Positions 1 to 7,992 of a DNA stretch of 31,265 nucleotides are shown piece after piece. Origin of the DNA: JBFXDW01 sp050180745 (GTDB taxonomy: Bacteria; Pseudomonadota; Alphaproteobacteria; UBA9219). The stretch is taken from the NCBI GenBank assembly GCA_050180745.1, contig JBFXDW010000006.1, positions 1 to 31,265 of the forward strand, written 5' to 3'. The position numbers and the translations under genes were made by a program. The notes below the pieces were generated by a model, which was not told the DNA's origin, did not search any database, and saw only the letters and a program-made list of their open reading frames with translations. How positions within the stretch are numbered: position 1 is the stretch's first letter; each line of letters starts with the position of its first letter.

Positions 1-3000
1 CGAAAGCATCCCCTGTCCGGCCATCAATCAGTGTTTCTTGCCCTGAGGTATGAACCCCCGAAGCCGTCAACATCGCTTCAATATCGGACTCACGTGCTCC
101 GTCAAAGACAGGCGTTGCAAACGGAATGCCTTTGCGCAAGTTATTGGCCAACTCCAGCGTCTCACTGTCAGACAATGGCGCGATATCTTTCTTATAAATC
201 TCATCGCCATAAACTTCCTTGAGCTTGCCTTGCACGCCTGAAAGAGACGCTTTGTGCTCTTTAGCCATCTGATGCTGATAAGCATCAATGGTCTCGCTGA
301 TCTGACGCCCCAAATTCGCCGAAGCCCAGCCCAAATGCGTTTCCAAGATTTGTCCCACATTCATCCGTGAAGGCACACCCAAAGGATTCAAAACCAAATC
401 CATCGGAGTCCCATCGGGAAGATGCGGCATATCTTCAACAGGCAGAATGCGCGAAACAACACCTTTGTTACCATGGCGACCAGCCATCTTGTCTCCAGGT
501 TGCAATTTCCGTTTAACAGCCACAAAGACCTTCACAAGCTTCATAACGCCCGGTGCCAATTCGTCACCGCGTTGCAGCTTGCTGACTCGATCTTCAAAGC
601 GCTTTTTAAGAGCCGTCAATTGGTCATCAAAAACCGCGCCGATAGCTTCGATCTTGCCCATGACCTTATCGTCTTTGACGGCTACTTGGCGCCATTGACC
701 ACGGCTATAGCTTTCCAAGATTTCCGTTGTGATATCCTTACCCGTTGGGAAGCTCTTAGGTCCTGAAACAGCCTTTTGACCGATCAGAAGCTCACGCAAG
801 GTTTCAAAATAACCACGCTCGATAATCGCACGTTCGTCATCACGATCCTTAGCCAAATGCTCAATCTCAGCACGTTCAATCGCAATCGCACGCTCGTCCT
901 TCTCAACGCCACGACGAGAGAAGATACGAACCTCAAGCACCGTTCCCGTCGTACCCGGAGGCAAACGCAAAGAGGTGTCGCGAACATCCGCAGCCTTTTC
1001 ACCGAAAATCGCGCGCAGCAATTTTTCTTCCGGTGTCATCGGGCTCTCACCCTTTGGTGTGACTTTACCTACCAGAATATCGCCTGGGTTAACCTCTGCA
1101 CCGACATAAACGATACCGGCTTCGTCGAGGTTCTTCATCGCCTCTTCACCGACATTGGGGATATCGCGCGTGATTTCCTCTTGACCCAGCTTGGTATCAC
1201 GAGCCATCACTTCGAACTCTTCAACATGGATCGAGGTAAACACATCCTCGCTCACGATCCGCTCAGAGATGAGGATCGAATCCTCAAAGTTGTAACCATT
1301 CCATGGCATAAAGGCCACCAGAACGTTACGACCCAAGGCCAATTCACCAAGCTCTGTGGAAGGACCATCAGCAATGATATCGCCTTCACGAACCAGATCA
1401 CCAACCTTCACAATAGGACGCTGCGTGATACAGGTGCTTTGGTTAGAGCGTTGGAACTTCAGCATGTTGTAAATATCAACCGTCGGAGCCATAGGATCAG
1501 GATTTTCCGTCGCCCGCACAACGATCCGTTGCGCATCGACTTGGTCAACCACACCCGTCCGACGAGCAGCCACAGCCACACCCGAATCCCGCGCCACAAC
1601 GCCTTCCATACCGGTACCAACCAGAGGCGCGTCATTTTGCAGCAAAGGCACAGCCTGCCGTTGCATGTTTGATCCCATCAAAGCGCGGTTAGCGTCATCA
1701 TTTTCAAGGAACGGAATAAGTGCAGCAGCAACAGAAACGATTTGCTTTGGAGAAACGTCGATGAAATCAATCTCCTCAGCCGGAGCCATCACAGTTTCAC
1801 CGTTCTTCCGCGCAATGATTATCTCATCAACGAACTTGCCATTCTTATCAAGCGCAGCATTAGCCTGAGCGATTGTATGGCCGCCCTCTTCCATAGCTGA
1901 CAGATAAACGACTTCGTCCGTTAATTTAGAATTCTTAACACGCCGATAGGGGCTTTCAATAAAGCCGTATTGGTTGACACGCGCATAAGTCGCCAGCGAG
2001 TTAATAAGACCAATGTTTGGACCTTCCGGCGTTTCAATCGGACAAATCCGGCCATAATGCGTGGGATGAACGTCACGAACCTCAAAGCCCGCACGCTCAC
2101 GAGTCAGACCGCCCGGCCCCAACGCAGAAACACGACGCTTATGCGTGATTTCAGACAGCGGGTTGGTTTGGTCCATGAACTGAGACAATTGCGAAGAGCC
2201 AAAGAACTCACGCACAGCAGCAGCCGCAGGCTTGGCGTTAATCAGATCATGCGGCATCACCGTATCAATCTCGATCGAGCTCATCCGCTCCCGAATAGCA
2301 CGCTCCATACGCAACAGGCCAAGGCGATATTGGTTTTCCATCAACTCGCCAACCGAGCGTACACGGCGGTTTCCAAGGTTATCAATATCGTCGATTTCAC
2401 CACGGCCATCTTTCAGCTCGCAGATGATTTTGACAATTGCAAGAATATCCTCTTTGCGAAGCACACGAATCTGATCGTCCGTTTTCTGACCAAGACGCGC
2501 ATTCATCTTCACGCGCCCAACGGGCGAAAGGTCGTAACGCTCAAGATCAAAGAACAGGCCGCTAAACAAACTTTCTGCCGATTCAACAGTTGGCGGCTCG
2601 CCCGGACGCATCACACGATAGATATCAATCAGCGCATCTTCACGAGAGGTATTCTTATCCGCAGCCAAGGTGTCACGGATATAAGGGCCAACATTGATGT
2701 TATCAATCGCCAGAAGAGACAGTTCTTGCACTTTGTACTCAGCCAAAGATTCCATAATCTCTTCGGTGATCTCATCACCAGCCTCAAACAAAACAGCGCC
2801 AGTTTCCTCATCAATCAAATCATTCGCTACATAACGGCCAAGAAGCTCTTCCTCTTGAAGGAGGATTTCTTTAAGACCACCCTCCACCAGCTTTTTGATC
2901 TGGCGAGGATTCATCTTGGTACCCTCTTTGGCTACCACTTTGCCCGTCTTGGCATCGACAAGGCCGCTGACTAGTTTTTGGCCTTTGAAAAGCTCTTCGT

Positions 3001-3832
3001 TAAAAGCTGTTACCCAGCCTTTTTTCGTTTGCTTGTAGGTGACAACATCATAGAACGTCGTCAGGATTTCTTCCTTGGACATGCCTTCAATTTCTGAAGA
3101 CTCAACGGCTTTACCCGCCTTCTCGCGCTTAGCGATAAGCTTTTCTGTCTCGGCGCCGTAAAGGCTGTAGAGCAAAGTCGTAGCCGGAAGTTTACGGCGG
3201 CGGTCAATACGAACATAAAGAAGGTCTTTGGCATCAAATTCAAAATCGAGCCAAGAACCACGGTAAGGAATAACCCGTGCTGAGAAGAGATATTTTCCTG
3301 AAGAGTGGGTTTTACCACGATCATGATCGAAGAAAACACCAGGGCTGCGATGCATTTGTGAAACAATAACACGCTCTGTCCCGTTCACAATAAAGGTGCC
3401 ATTTTCCGTCATCAACGGCATATCGCCCATGTAAACGTCTTGTTCCTTAATATCGCGAATAGACTTAACGCCTGTCGTCTCATCAACGTCAAATACGGTC
3501 AGACGCAATGTTACCTTTAACGAAGCCGCATAGGTCATCGAACGATGCTGACATTCCTCGGTGTCGTATTTAGGCTCTTCCAGTTCGTAAGACACGAAGT
3601 CCAGAACCGCACGCTCGGCAAAATCCTTGATCGGGAAAGCAGACCGCAAAACCTCTTGCAGACCAGACTCGTCACGCTCAGAAGACGGAACATTCATTTG
3701 CAAGAAGTTCTCGTAGGAGTGCCGTTGAACCTCGATCAGGTTCGGCATCTCTGCAACTTCGGGAATGCGCCCAAAGCTTTTACGAATGCGTTTGCGAGCC
3801 GTGATGCCTTTGGCAGGAACAGTTTGCGCCAT
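1..3832 (-). CDS. rpoB: DNA-directed RNA polymerase subunit beta (3' end outside window)
   Basis: This is the catalytic beta subunit of RNA polymerase, which forms the active-site cleft together with beta-prime. Reading from the ATG at 3832 gives about 1277 residues with no stop before the window edge. Alphaproteobacterial RpoB is usually near 1350-1390, so roughly the last 100 residues are missing. The rifampicin pocket is plain: residues 545-571 match the E. coli region, and D554, H564 and S569 are the equivalents of E. coli D516, H526 and S531. All carry the wild-type residue, so the enzyme is predicted to be rifampicin-sensitive. AGGA sits 5 bases before the ATG. The genes normally upstream, rplJ and rplL, are instead at 9889-10829 on the other strand, so rpoB needs its own promoter or reads through from the lipoprotein gene at 4180-4716. 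Confidence 0.98.
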   Translation of the reverse strand, partial: MAQTVPAKGITARKRIRKSFGRIPEVAEMPNLIEVQRHSYENFLQMNVPSSERDESGLQEVLRSAFPIKDFAERAVLDFVSYELEEPKYDTEECQHRSMTYAASLKVTLRLTVFDVDETTGVKSIRDIKEQDVYMGDMPLMTENGTFIVNGTERVIVSQMHRSPGVFFDHDRGKTHSSGKYLFSARVIPYRGSWLDFEFDAKDLLYVRIDRRRKLPATTLLYSLYGAETEKLIAKREKAGKAVESSEIEGMSKEEILTTFYDVVTYKQTKKGWVTAFNEELFKGQKLVSGLVDAKTGKVVAKEGTKMNPRQIKKLVEGGLKEILLQEEELLGRYVANDLIDEETGAVLFEAGDEITEEIMESLAEYKVQELSLLAIDNINVGPYIRDTLAADKNTSREDALIDIYRVMRPGEPPTVESAESLFSGLFFDLERYDLSPVGRVKMNARLGQKTDDQIRVLRKEDILAIVKIICELKDGRGEIDDIDNLGNRRVRSVGELMENQYRLGLLRMERAIRERMSSIEIDTVMPHDLINAKPAAAAVREFFGSSQLSQFMDQTNPLSEITHKRRVSALGPGGLTRERAGFEVRDVHPTHYGRICPIETPEGPNIGLINSLATYARVNQYGFIESPYRRVKNSKLTDEVVYLSAMEEGGHTIAQANAALDKNGKFVDEIIIARKNGETVMAPAEEIDFIDVSPKQIVSVAAALIPFLENDDANRALMGSNMQRQAVPLLQNDAPLVGTGMEGVVARDSGVAVAARRTGVVDQVDAQRIVVRATENPDPMAPTVDIYNMLKFQRSNQSTCITQRPIVKVGDLVREGDIIADGPSTELGELALGRNVLVAFMPWNGYNFEDSILISERIVSEDVFTSIHVEEFEVMARDTKLGQEEITRDIPNVGEEAMKNLDEAGIVYVGAEVNPGDILVGKVTPKGESPMTPEEKLLRAIFGEKAADVRDTSLRLPPGTTGTVLEVRIFSRRGVEKDERAIAIERAEIEHLAKDRDDERAIIERGYFETLRELLIGQKAVSGPKSFPTGKDITTEILESYSRGQWRQVAVKDDKVMGKIEAIGAVFDDQLTALKKRFEDRVSKLQRGDELAPGVMKLVKVFVAVKRKLQPGDKMAGRHGNKGVVSRILPVEDMPHLPDGTPMDLVLNPLGVPSRMNVGQILETHLGWASANLGRQISETIDAYQHQMAKEHKASLSGVQGKLKEVYGDEIYKKDIAPLSDSETLELANNLRKGIPFATPVFDGARESDIEAMLTASGVHTSGQETLIDGRTGDAF

Positions 3833-3904
3833 GATATCCTCGTTTAGCGTTTATAATAACAGAAGGGCCTGTTAAACCCCTCCCCAAATAACCAAGCAAA
3901 AACA

Positions 3905-4077
3905 TCGTCATTCCCGCGACCTGTCGCGCCGAAGCTACGAAGTAGCGTAGGGTGAAGGCGGGAATCCCATTTGTTTATTTCCAGAATTTGCAGAAAAAGC
4001 GAATGCTGCAAATTTCGGTCTCACCAAAATGGGATTCCGGACCTTCACGCCCTTCGGGCGCTTGTCCGGAATGACGA
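3905..4077. repeat. palindromic intergenic element, copy 1
   Basis: This imperfect inverted repeat fills most of the gap upstream of rpoB. Each half begins at the outer end with CGTCATTCC and runs inward to GGAATCCCATTT, with smaller hairpins inside each arm. Its reverse complement aligns well with 23131-23270, and the same general design (GTCA-type ends, GGGAT/ATCCC inner ends) is seen at 27501-27674. No coding potential is evident. I infer a non-autonomous MITE- or REP-like element. The rest of 3833-4179 shows only the rpoB leader and the repeat at 4094-4189. Confidence 0.75.
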
Positions 4078-4093
4078 AGGTAAAAAGACGGCT

Positions 4094-4189
4094 GCACTAT
4101 GGCCACCTAAGCCTTTGAGGGCAAGCAATTTATTTTTCTCTTTCGGAAAAGAACCTGCCCAATTTATAGGAATATATGATTATTTTAAG
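4094..4189. repeat. 96-bp direct repeat, copy 1, at a gene 3' end
   Basis: These 96 bases recur in the same orientation at 4843-4938 with no gaps and 5 mismatches by eye (about 95% identity). The copy covers the last 10 bases of the lipoprotein gene, including its stop codon, and continues into the 3' untranslated region. The second copy sits in the equivalent place behind the next gene. I could not find a convincing conserved hairpin plus T-tract, so a terminator role is unproven. Confidence 0.85.
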
Positions 4190-4716
4190 CTATCATTGTG
4201 CAGCACCGGATGTTTCGGCATATTCCTCCAAACCGTCTGATACCGATCTTGCAACTTTTTGTACTGTTCGGAAGAAAGCAGTCCCTCATCCTGAAGAGTC
4301 TCCGTAATAACCTTCAACACCCCCCCCTGACTACAATCCCAATCAAAGAATCTTTCCGGGGTATCAACAGTAACAACTGTTTTAACCATGTCTGTATTGG
4401 TTGGGAGCACATAAACCTCAAAATTTACGTTTTGACCATCTTGGGCAGTGCAGAAGAGGTTAGCCCTTCCCAGAAAACTTTCAGCCCTACAAGTGTAAGA
4501 AAACTGCCCCTCGGTCACGCCCGCGATATGGTCAAGCTCCGTAAAGAAGCCCTTAGCCGCACAACGGAGGCTTTTCTCTGGAATGGTAATCCACAAGGCA
4601 TTTGTGGCGTTCTCCTCTTTAGGAGACTCGTGGCTACAGCCTGTGATAAATGTCGCTGCTCCCAAAACAGCCATACAACATAACGCAGCCATAGCCGCCC
4701 GAAATTTTTTATTCAT
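4180..4716 (-). CDS. putative lipoprotein of unknown function
   Basis: I do not recognise this 178-residue protein. It begins with basic residues and a hydrophobic stretch (about residues 8-25) ending in FITGC, a reasonable lipobox, so C27 is the likely lipidated residue and the protein an envelope lipoprotein. The mature part is polar and has several further cysteines, which suggests disulfides in the periplasm. The C-terminal third is charged and probably helical. The start is supported by the signal peptide, although the ribosome site (GGGG upstream) is only fair. The gene lies upstream of rpoB on the same strand. Its stop codon lies inside a 96-bp repeat also found at the end of the neighbouring gene at 4934-5401. 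Confidence 0.7.
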   Translation of the reverse strand: MNKKFRAAMAALCCMAVLGAATFITGCSHESPKEENATNALWITIPEKSLRCAAKGFFTELDHIAGVTEGQFSYTCRAESFLGRANLFCTAQDGQNVNFEVYVLPTNTDMVKTVVTVDTPERFFDWDCSQGGVLKVITETLQDEGLLSSEQYKKLQDRYQTVWRNMPKHPVLHNDSLK

Positions 4717-4757
4717 AGTTATACCCCAAATAGTTCAAGAGTTGATATCTACCAAAC

Positions 4758-4778
4758 ACCCTCCCCTTGCGGGAGGGT
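4758..4778. repeat. short GC-rich hairpin repeat (ACCCTCCC/GGGAGGGT)
   Basis: A perfect 8-bp stem (4758-4765 with 4771-4778) encloses a CTTGC loop. The same hairpin forms both outer arms of the large inverted repeat at 22891-23041, and both sites are preceded by a similar AT-rich run ending in AACACC or AAACACC. It is a dispersed REP-like palindrome between the two small envelope genes. No T-tract follows on either strand. Confidence 0.7.
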
Positions 4779-4842
4779 AATTCTGAAAGACATTATCGCA
4801 CATCAAAAAGCACATTATAAATGCGCACAGTAAATCAGGAAG

Positions 4843-4938
4843 GCACTACGGCAACCTAAGCCTTTGAGGGTAAGCAATTTATTTTTCTCTTTCGGAAAAG
4901 AAGCTGCCCAATTTATAGGAATATATGATTGTTTTAAG
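4843..4938. repeat. 96-bp direct repeat, copy 2, at a gene 3' end
   Basis: This is the second copy of the 4094-4189 repeat. It covers the stop codon of the gene at 4934-5401. The stop lies 5 bases further into the repeat than in copy 1 and in a different frame, so the same repeat ends two unrelated proteins with different codons. Confidence 0.85.
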
Positions 4939-5401
4939 AAACTTTAAGCACAGCTAGTTTCTGCCCTTTGTGCTCTACTATATACTGAACTGGCTGTTGA
5001 GGAGGAAATAGGTTTCTTTCTTGGTTAGGATCAACCCTTTTTTCTATGCCTTTGGGTTCTTGAGGAAAAGAAGATTCAAGCTTCTCAAATCCCGTCAAAG
5101 CCGCATAGGCCGCCAAAAAGGTAGCGCCAAACGCAACCGCAGCCGTTTTCTTAGAAGAGGCCCTTCGCAAAAGATTCAAAGCAGATATAAAAGCATAACA
5201 ACCAACAACTACCACTACCCCAACGCCTCCTCCCGCAGACAAAGCAGCCGCTGCTGGACCAATAGAGTCAACTGCTGCTGGAAACCCTGAAACAAGATCG
5301 CGAACAGCAGTCGCACAAACACCCGCCGCTAAACAAGCACCCCCTGCACAAACCCCTCTTCCCACATCCCTCATCCGCTGAACGATTTTACGACATTTCA
5401 T
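4934..5401 (-). CDS. small membrane protein of unknown function
   Basis: This 155-residue protein matches no family I know. It starts with a basic, Cys-containing segment, followed by three hydrophobic stretches (roughly residues 18-33, 45-76 and 86-104) rich in Ala, Gly and Val. A polar, proline-containing tail of about 45 residues follows. The small residues and glycine runs suggest packed or pore-like membrane helices, but this is only inference. AAGGA lies 11 bases before the ATG. The gene is on the same strand as the lipoprotein gene at 4180-4716 and shares its 3' repeat. It ends more than 400 bases from the kinase gene at 5559-7844, across that gene's terminator, so it is likely transcribed separately. 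Confidence 0.6.
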   Translation of the reverse strand: MKCRKIVQRMRDVGRGVCAGGACLAAGVCATAVRDLVSGFPAAVDSIGPAAAALSAGGGVGVVVVVGCYAFISALNLLRRASSKKTAAVAFGATFLAAYAALTGFEKLESSFPQEPKGIEKRVDPNQERNLFPPQQPVQYIVEHKGQKLAVLKVS

Positions 5402-5503
5402 TTCTCAAATTCCTTTCTAAAATTAAGCAATCAACACGCCTAATGTAAAAATCAGGTTAGAAAATACCCGCGCAGTATATGAGAACACACATGAAAGTAA
5501 TAA

Positions 5504-5538
5504 CAAAAAAAGCGAGGATATTTTCACACCCTCGCTTT
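5504..5538 (-). terminator. rho-independent terminator of the hybrid kinase gene
   Basis: On the minus strand a perfect 8-bp stem, AAGCGAGG (5510-5517) with CCTCGCTT (5530-5537), is followed by seven T residues. It lies about 20 bases after the kinase stop codon. Confidence 0.85.
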
Positions 5539-5558
5539 ATTCATGCAGAACAATGGAA

Positions 5559-7844
5559 TTACCCCTGCCCTTTCTTTGCCCAGCGGTTAATCATCTCCTT
5601 AACCAATTCAATCTTTACGGGCTTTTGTAAATAATCATCCATCCCTTCCGCCAAACATTTGTCTCGGTCCCCCTGCATCGCATCCGCCGTTAATGCTACA
5701 ATAGGCACATGACGCCCCAATTTTGCTTCAAAAGACCTGATCTGTTTTGTCGCTTCAAAGCCATCCATCTCGGGCATATGGCAATCCATAAAAACAAGAT
5801 CGTAATGCTTGGCCACAACAGAATGAACGGCCTCACGTCCATTGGCTGCCAGATCAGACTTACAACCAAGTTGTGTCAACAGCGCTCTCATTAGCATTTG
5901 ATTGACGATTTGATCCTCGACCAAAAGAATGCTGAGGCTTTCTTTTGCCTCTATAACGGCACTATCCTCTTCCATCTTTGTCAGGTGAAGACGGTCAGCA
6001 CAAGAATCTTGAACAGTCACAACCGAAGGCGCAACCTTCGTCTTGTCATAGCTATTCAAGAGATTCATTACATCCCACAAATCCTGAGGAAAGAGTGGCT
6101 TTGTCAAAAGCGCCATATGTCGTTTTAAAGAAAGGCCTTCTTCCGAGAAAACCTGATCGGGACGAGAAATGACAATAAGGCGCGTTTCAGGAGACATCAT
6201 CTTGATCCTGTCAACGAAGGCCTCGATCTCTTCCTTGGAGCGGCCTAGAATTTCGACATCAACGAGCGCAAAATGATAAGGTGTTCCCAGTGTAACACCC
6301 TGCTGCAACATCGCCTCTAGACCAACGCCCGAAGATAGATCATCAAACTGGCATCCCCACGACAACACATAATCGCGAACAAGGTCTGATAATTGCTTGT
6401 TCTCATTCCCTCCTAAGACCTTCACGGGAAAAATGTCTTCAAATTTATAAGCGGCAGGCTCGCTTTCCTGATCCTTTTTAAGCCTCAGATTAAACCAGAA
6501 AGTTGAACCCTGACGAAGAACGCTGCGCACACCAATTTCTCCGCCCATAAGCTCGATAAGTTTGCGGCAAATCGTGAGGCCAAGTCCTGTGCCTCCAAAA
6601 TTACGAGTCGTTGTTTCTTCAGCCTGCGAGAATTTTTCAAAGATATAGGTCTGTTTATCCGCAGGAATTCCAATGCCTGTATCTTTAACTTCGACATGAA
6701 GAACAAGCTCATTACCTTCCTCACGTCCCTCCACAGAAATAAGAATATGTCCTTTTTCTGTAAATTTAACAGCGTTGCCCACAAGATTGATCAAAATCTG
6801 CCGCAAACGTACAGGATCACCGATAACCATACGAGGTAAATCCGTTTGAAAAGAAACAAGGAGCTCAACACTCTTCTGCGCCGCTTTTTGATAGAGCAAG
6901 TCGGTAACAGCCTTCACATTTGTTTGTAAATCAAACGAAGTGGATTCAAGCACCATATGCTGGGCCTCAACCTTCGAAAGGTCCAAAATATCATTGATAA
7001 GAGTTAGAAGTTCTTCTGCCGAAGAGTGCGCAACTTTAGCCCACTCATACTGCTGGATGTTCAGCTTTGTCCCCAGCAACAAAGACAGCATTCCCATAAC
7101 ACCATTAAGAGGCGTGCGTATCTCATGGCTCATATTGGCAAGAAAATCGCTCTTAGCACGTGTGGCACTTTCCGCGCTCTCTTTAGCCTCTTCTAACAGA
7201 GAAATAGGCTTGGAAATGGTCCGTCCTAGATAATAGGTCCCGATCAACAAAAAGATGAACGGCAGAGCCATAAACTTAATCCATTTTATAATTTGGTTTT
7301 GAAAGGCCTGTTCAATATCGCCAATATAAATACCCGTTCCAATTACCCAATCCCACGGCTGGAAATGAAGTGCAAAAGACATCTTTTCAAGCTCTTCCTT
7401 GCCTTGTGGTTTTTTAAAGTGATAAAGCGTATAACCATCCCCATACAGTGCAGACCTGATAATGTTACGCCCTATATAAGCGCCTCTTGTATCCTGAATG
7501 TCGAAAAACGGCGTGCCATAGGAGAGGGTCGGATGAACGACGACAATCCCTTCTGTTGTCAGCACAAAAATATACCCATCTTCACCATAGTTCATTGCAT
7601 GCAAGGTATGCTGCGCGCGCGCTTGAGCTTCCTCTACAGACATCTTACCAGCTAATGCATCCCGATAATTCTGGGAGACAATTTTTGTCGCTGACGTAAT
7701 AATCGCATTCAGCGTCATCTTGCGCTCTGCAATCATAGAAGAGCGCATCTGATAAAGGTTAATCCCCATCAGAAGAAGGATCAGGGCAAAACAACCGCCT
7801 AGCAACAAGGCGAGCTTTAACATAATTTGGCGCTGCTTACTCAA
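5559..7844 (-). CDS. Cache-domain hybrid sensor histidine kinase
   Basis: This 761-residue membrane sensor kinase has two transmembrane helices (about 9-30 and 187-207) flanking a periplasmic single-Cache domain (about 35-183, with GYIFV and the WVIGTGIYI signature), probably sensing a small ligand. No HAMP domain is evident. HisKA carries SHEIRTPLNG with H240. The ATPase domain has N353/N357, DTGIGIP at 388-394 and GGTGLGL at 417-423. A degenerate receiver (about 473-596) lacks the acidic pair but keeps D529 and K582. An intact receiver (638-756) has E643/D644, phospho-acceptor D687, T719 and K741. No response regulator or phosphotransfer protein is adjacent, so the partner is unknown. I chose the TTG at 7844 because TAGGA lies suitably upstream and the ATG at 7823 has no ribosome site. 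Confidence 0.93.
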   Translation of the reverse strand: MSKQRQIMLKLALLLGGCFALILLLMGINLYQMRSSMIAERKMTLNAIITSATKIVSQNYRDALAGKMSVEEAQARAQHTLHAMNYGEDGYIFVLTTEGIVVVHPTLSYGTPFFDIQDTRGAYIGRNIIRSALYGDGYTLYHFKKPQGKEELEKMSFALHFQPWDWVIGTGIYIGDIEQAFQNQIIKWIKFMALPFIFLLIGTYYLGRTISKPISLLEEAKESAESATRAKSDFLANMSHEIRTPLNGVMGMLSLLLGTKLNIQQYEWAKVAHSSAEELLTLINDILDLSKVEAQHMVLESTSFDLQTNVKAVTDLLYQKAAQKSVELLVSFQTDLPRMVIGDPVRLRQILINLVGNAVKFTEKGHILISVEGREEGNELVLHVEVKDTGIGIPADKQTYIFEKFSQAEETTTRNFGGTGLGLTICRKLIELMGGEIGVRSVLRQGSTFWFNLRLKKDQESEPAAYKFEDIFPVKVLGGNENKQLSDLVRDYVLSWGCQFDDLSSGVGLEAMLQQGVTLGTPYHFALVDVEILGRSKEEIEAFVDRIKMMSPETRLIVISRPDQVFSEEGLSLKRHMALLTKPLFPQDLWDVMNLLNSYDKTKVAPSVVTVQDSCADRLHLTKMEEDSAVIEAKESLSILLVEDQIVNQMLMRALLTQLGCKSDLAANGREAVHSVVAKHYDLVFMDCHMPEMDGFEATKQIRSFEAKLGRHVPIVALTADAMQGDRDKCLAEGMDDYLQKPVKIELVKEMINRWAKKGQG

Positions 7845-7992
7845 AGAGGATTCCTATCATTAAAAAATGTATAGCCCCTCTGGGTATTGCGCCATAATGG
7901 TTAACATTTCTTTCATTGAGCAACATTTTGCACCTTACTGTATGATGTTTGATGCGTGACAGCGCTCCCTAAAAGATGTATCACCCTCCCTC

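Noticed and set aside
776..2974. Long plus-strand ORFs of 298 and 334 codons
   Set aside because: They are antisense shadows of rpoB, whose minus-strand frame is continuous and highly conserved; the plus-strand products look like no protein family.
4198..4683. Plus-strand ORF of 161 codons
   Set aside because: It is antisense to the lipoprotein gene, which has a signal peptide and lipobox; the plus-strand product has neither family match nor ribosome site.
7902..7960. Promoter between the kinase gene and prfC
   Set aside because: TTGAGC and TATGAT are present but their spacing is about 19 bases, and other matches are equally weak; not specific enough to annotate.
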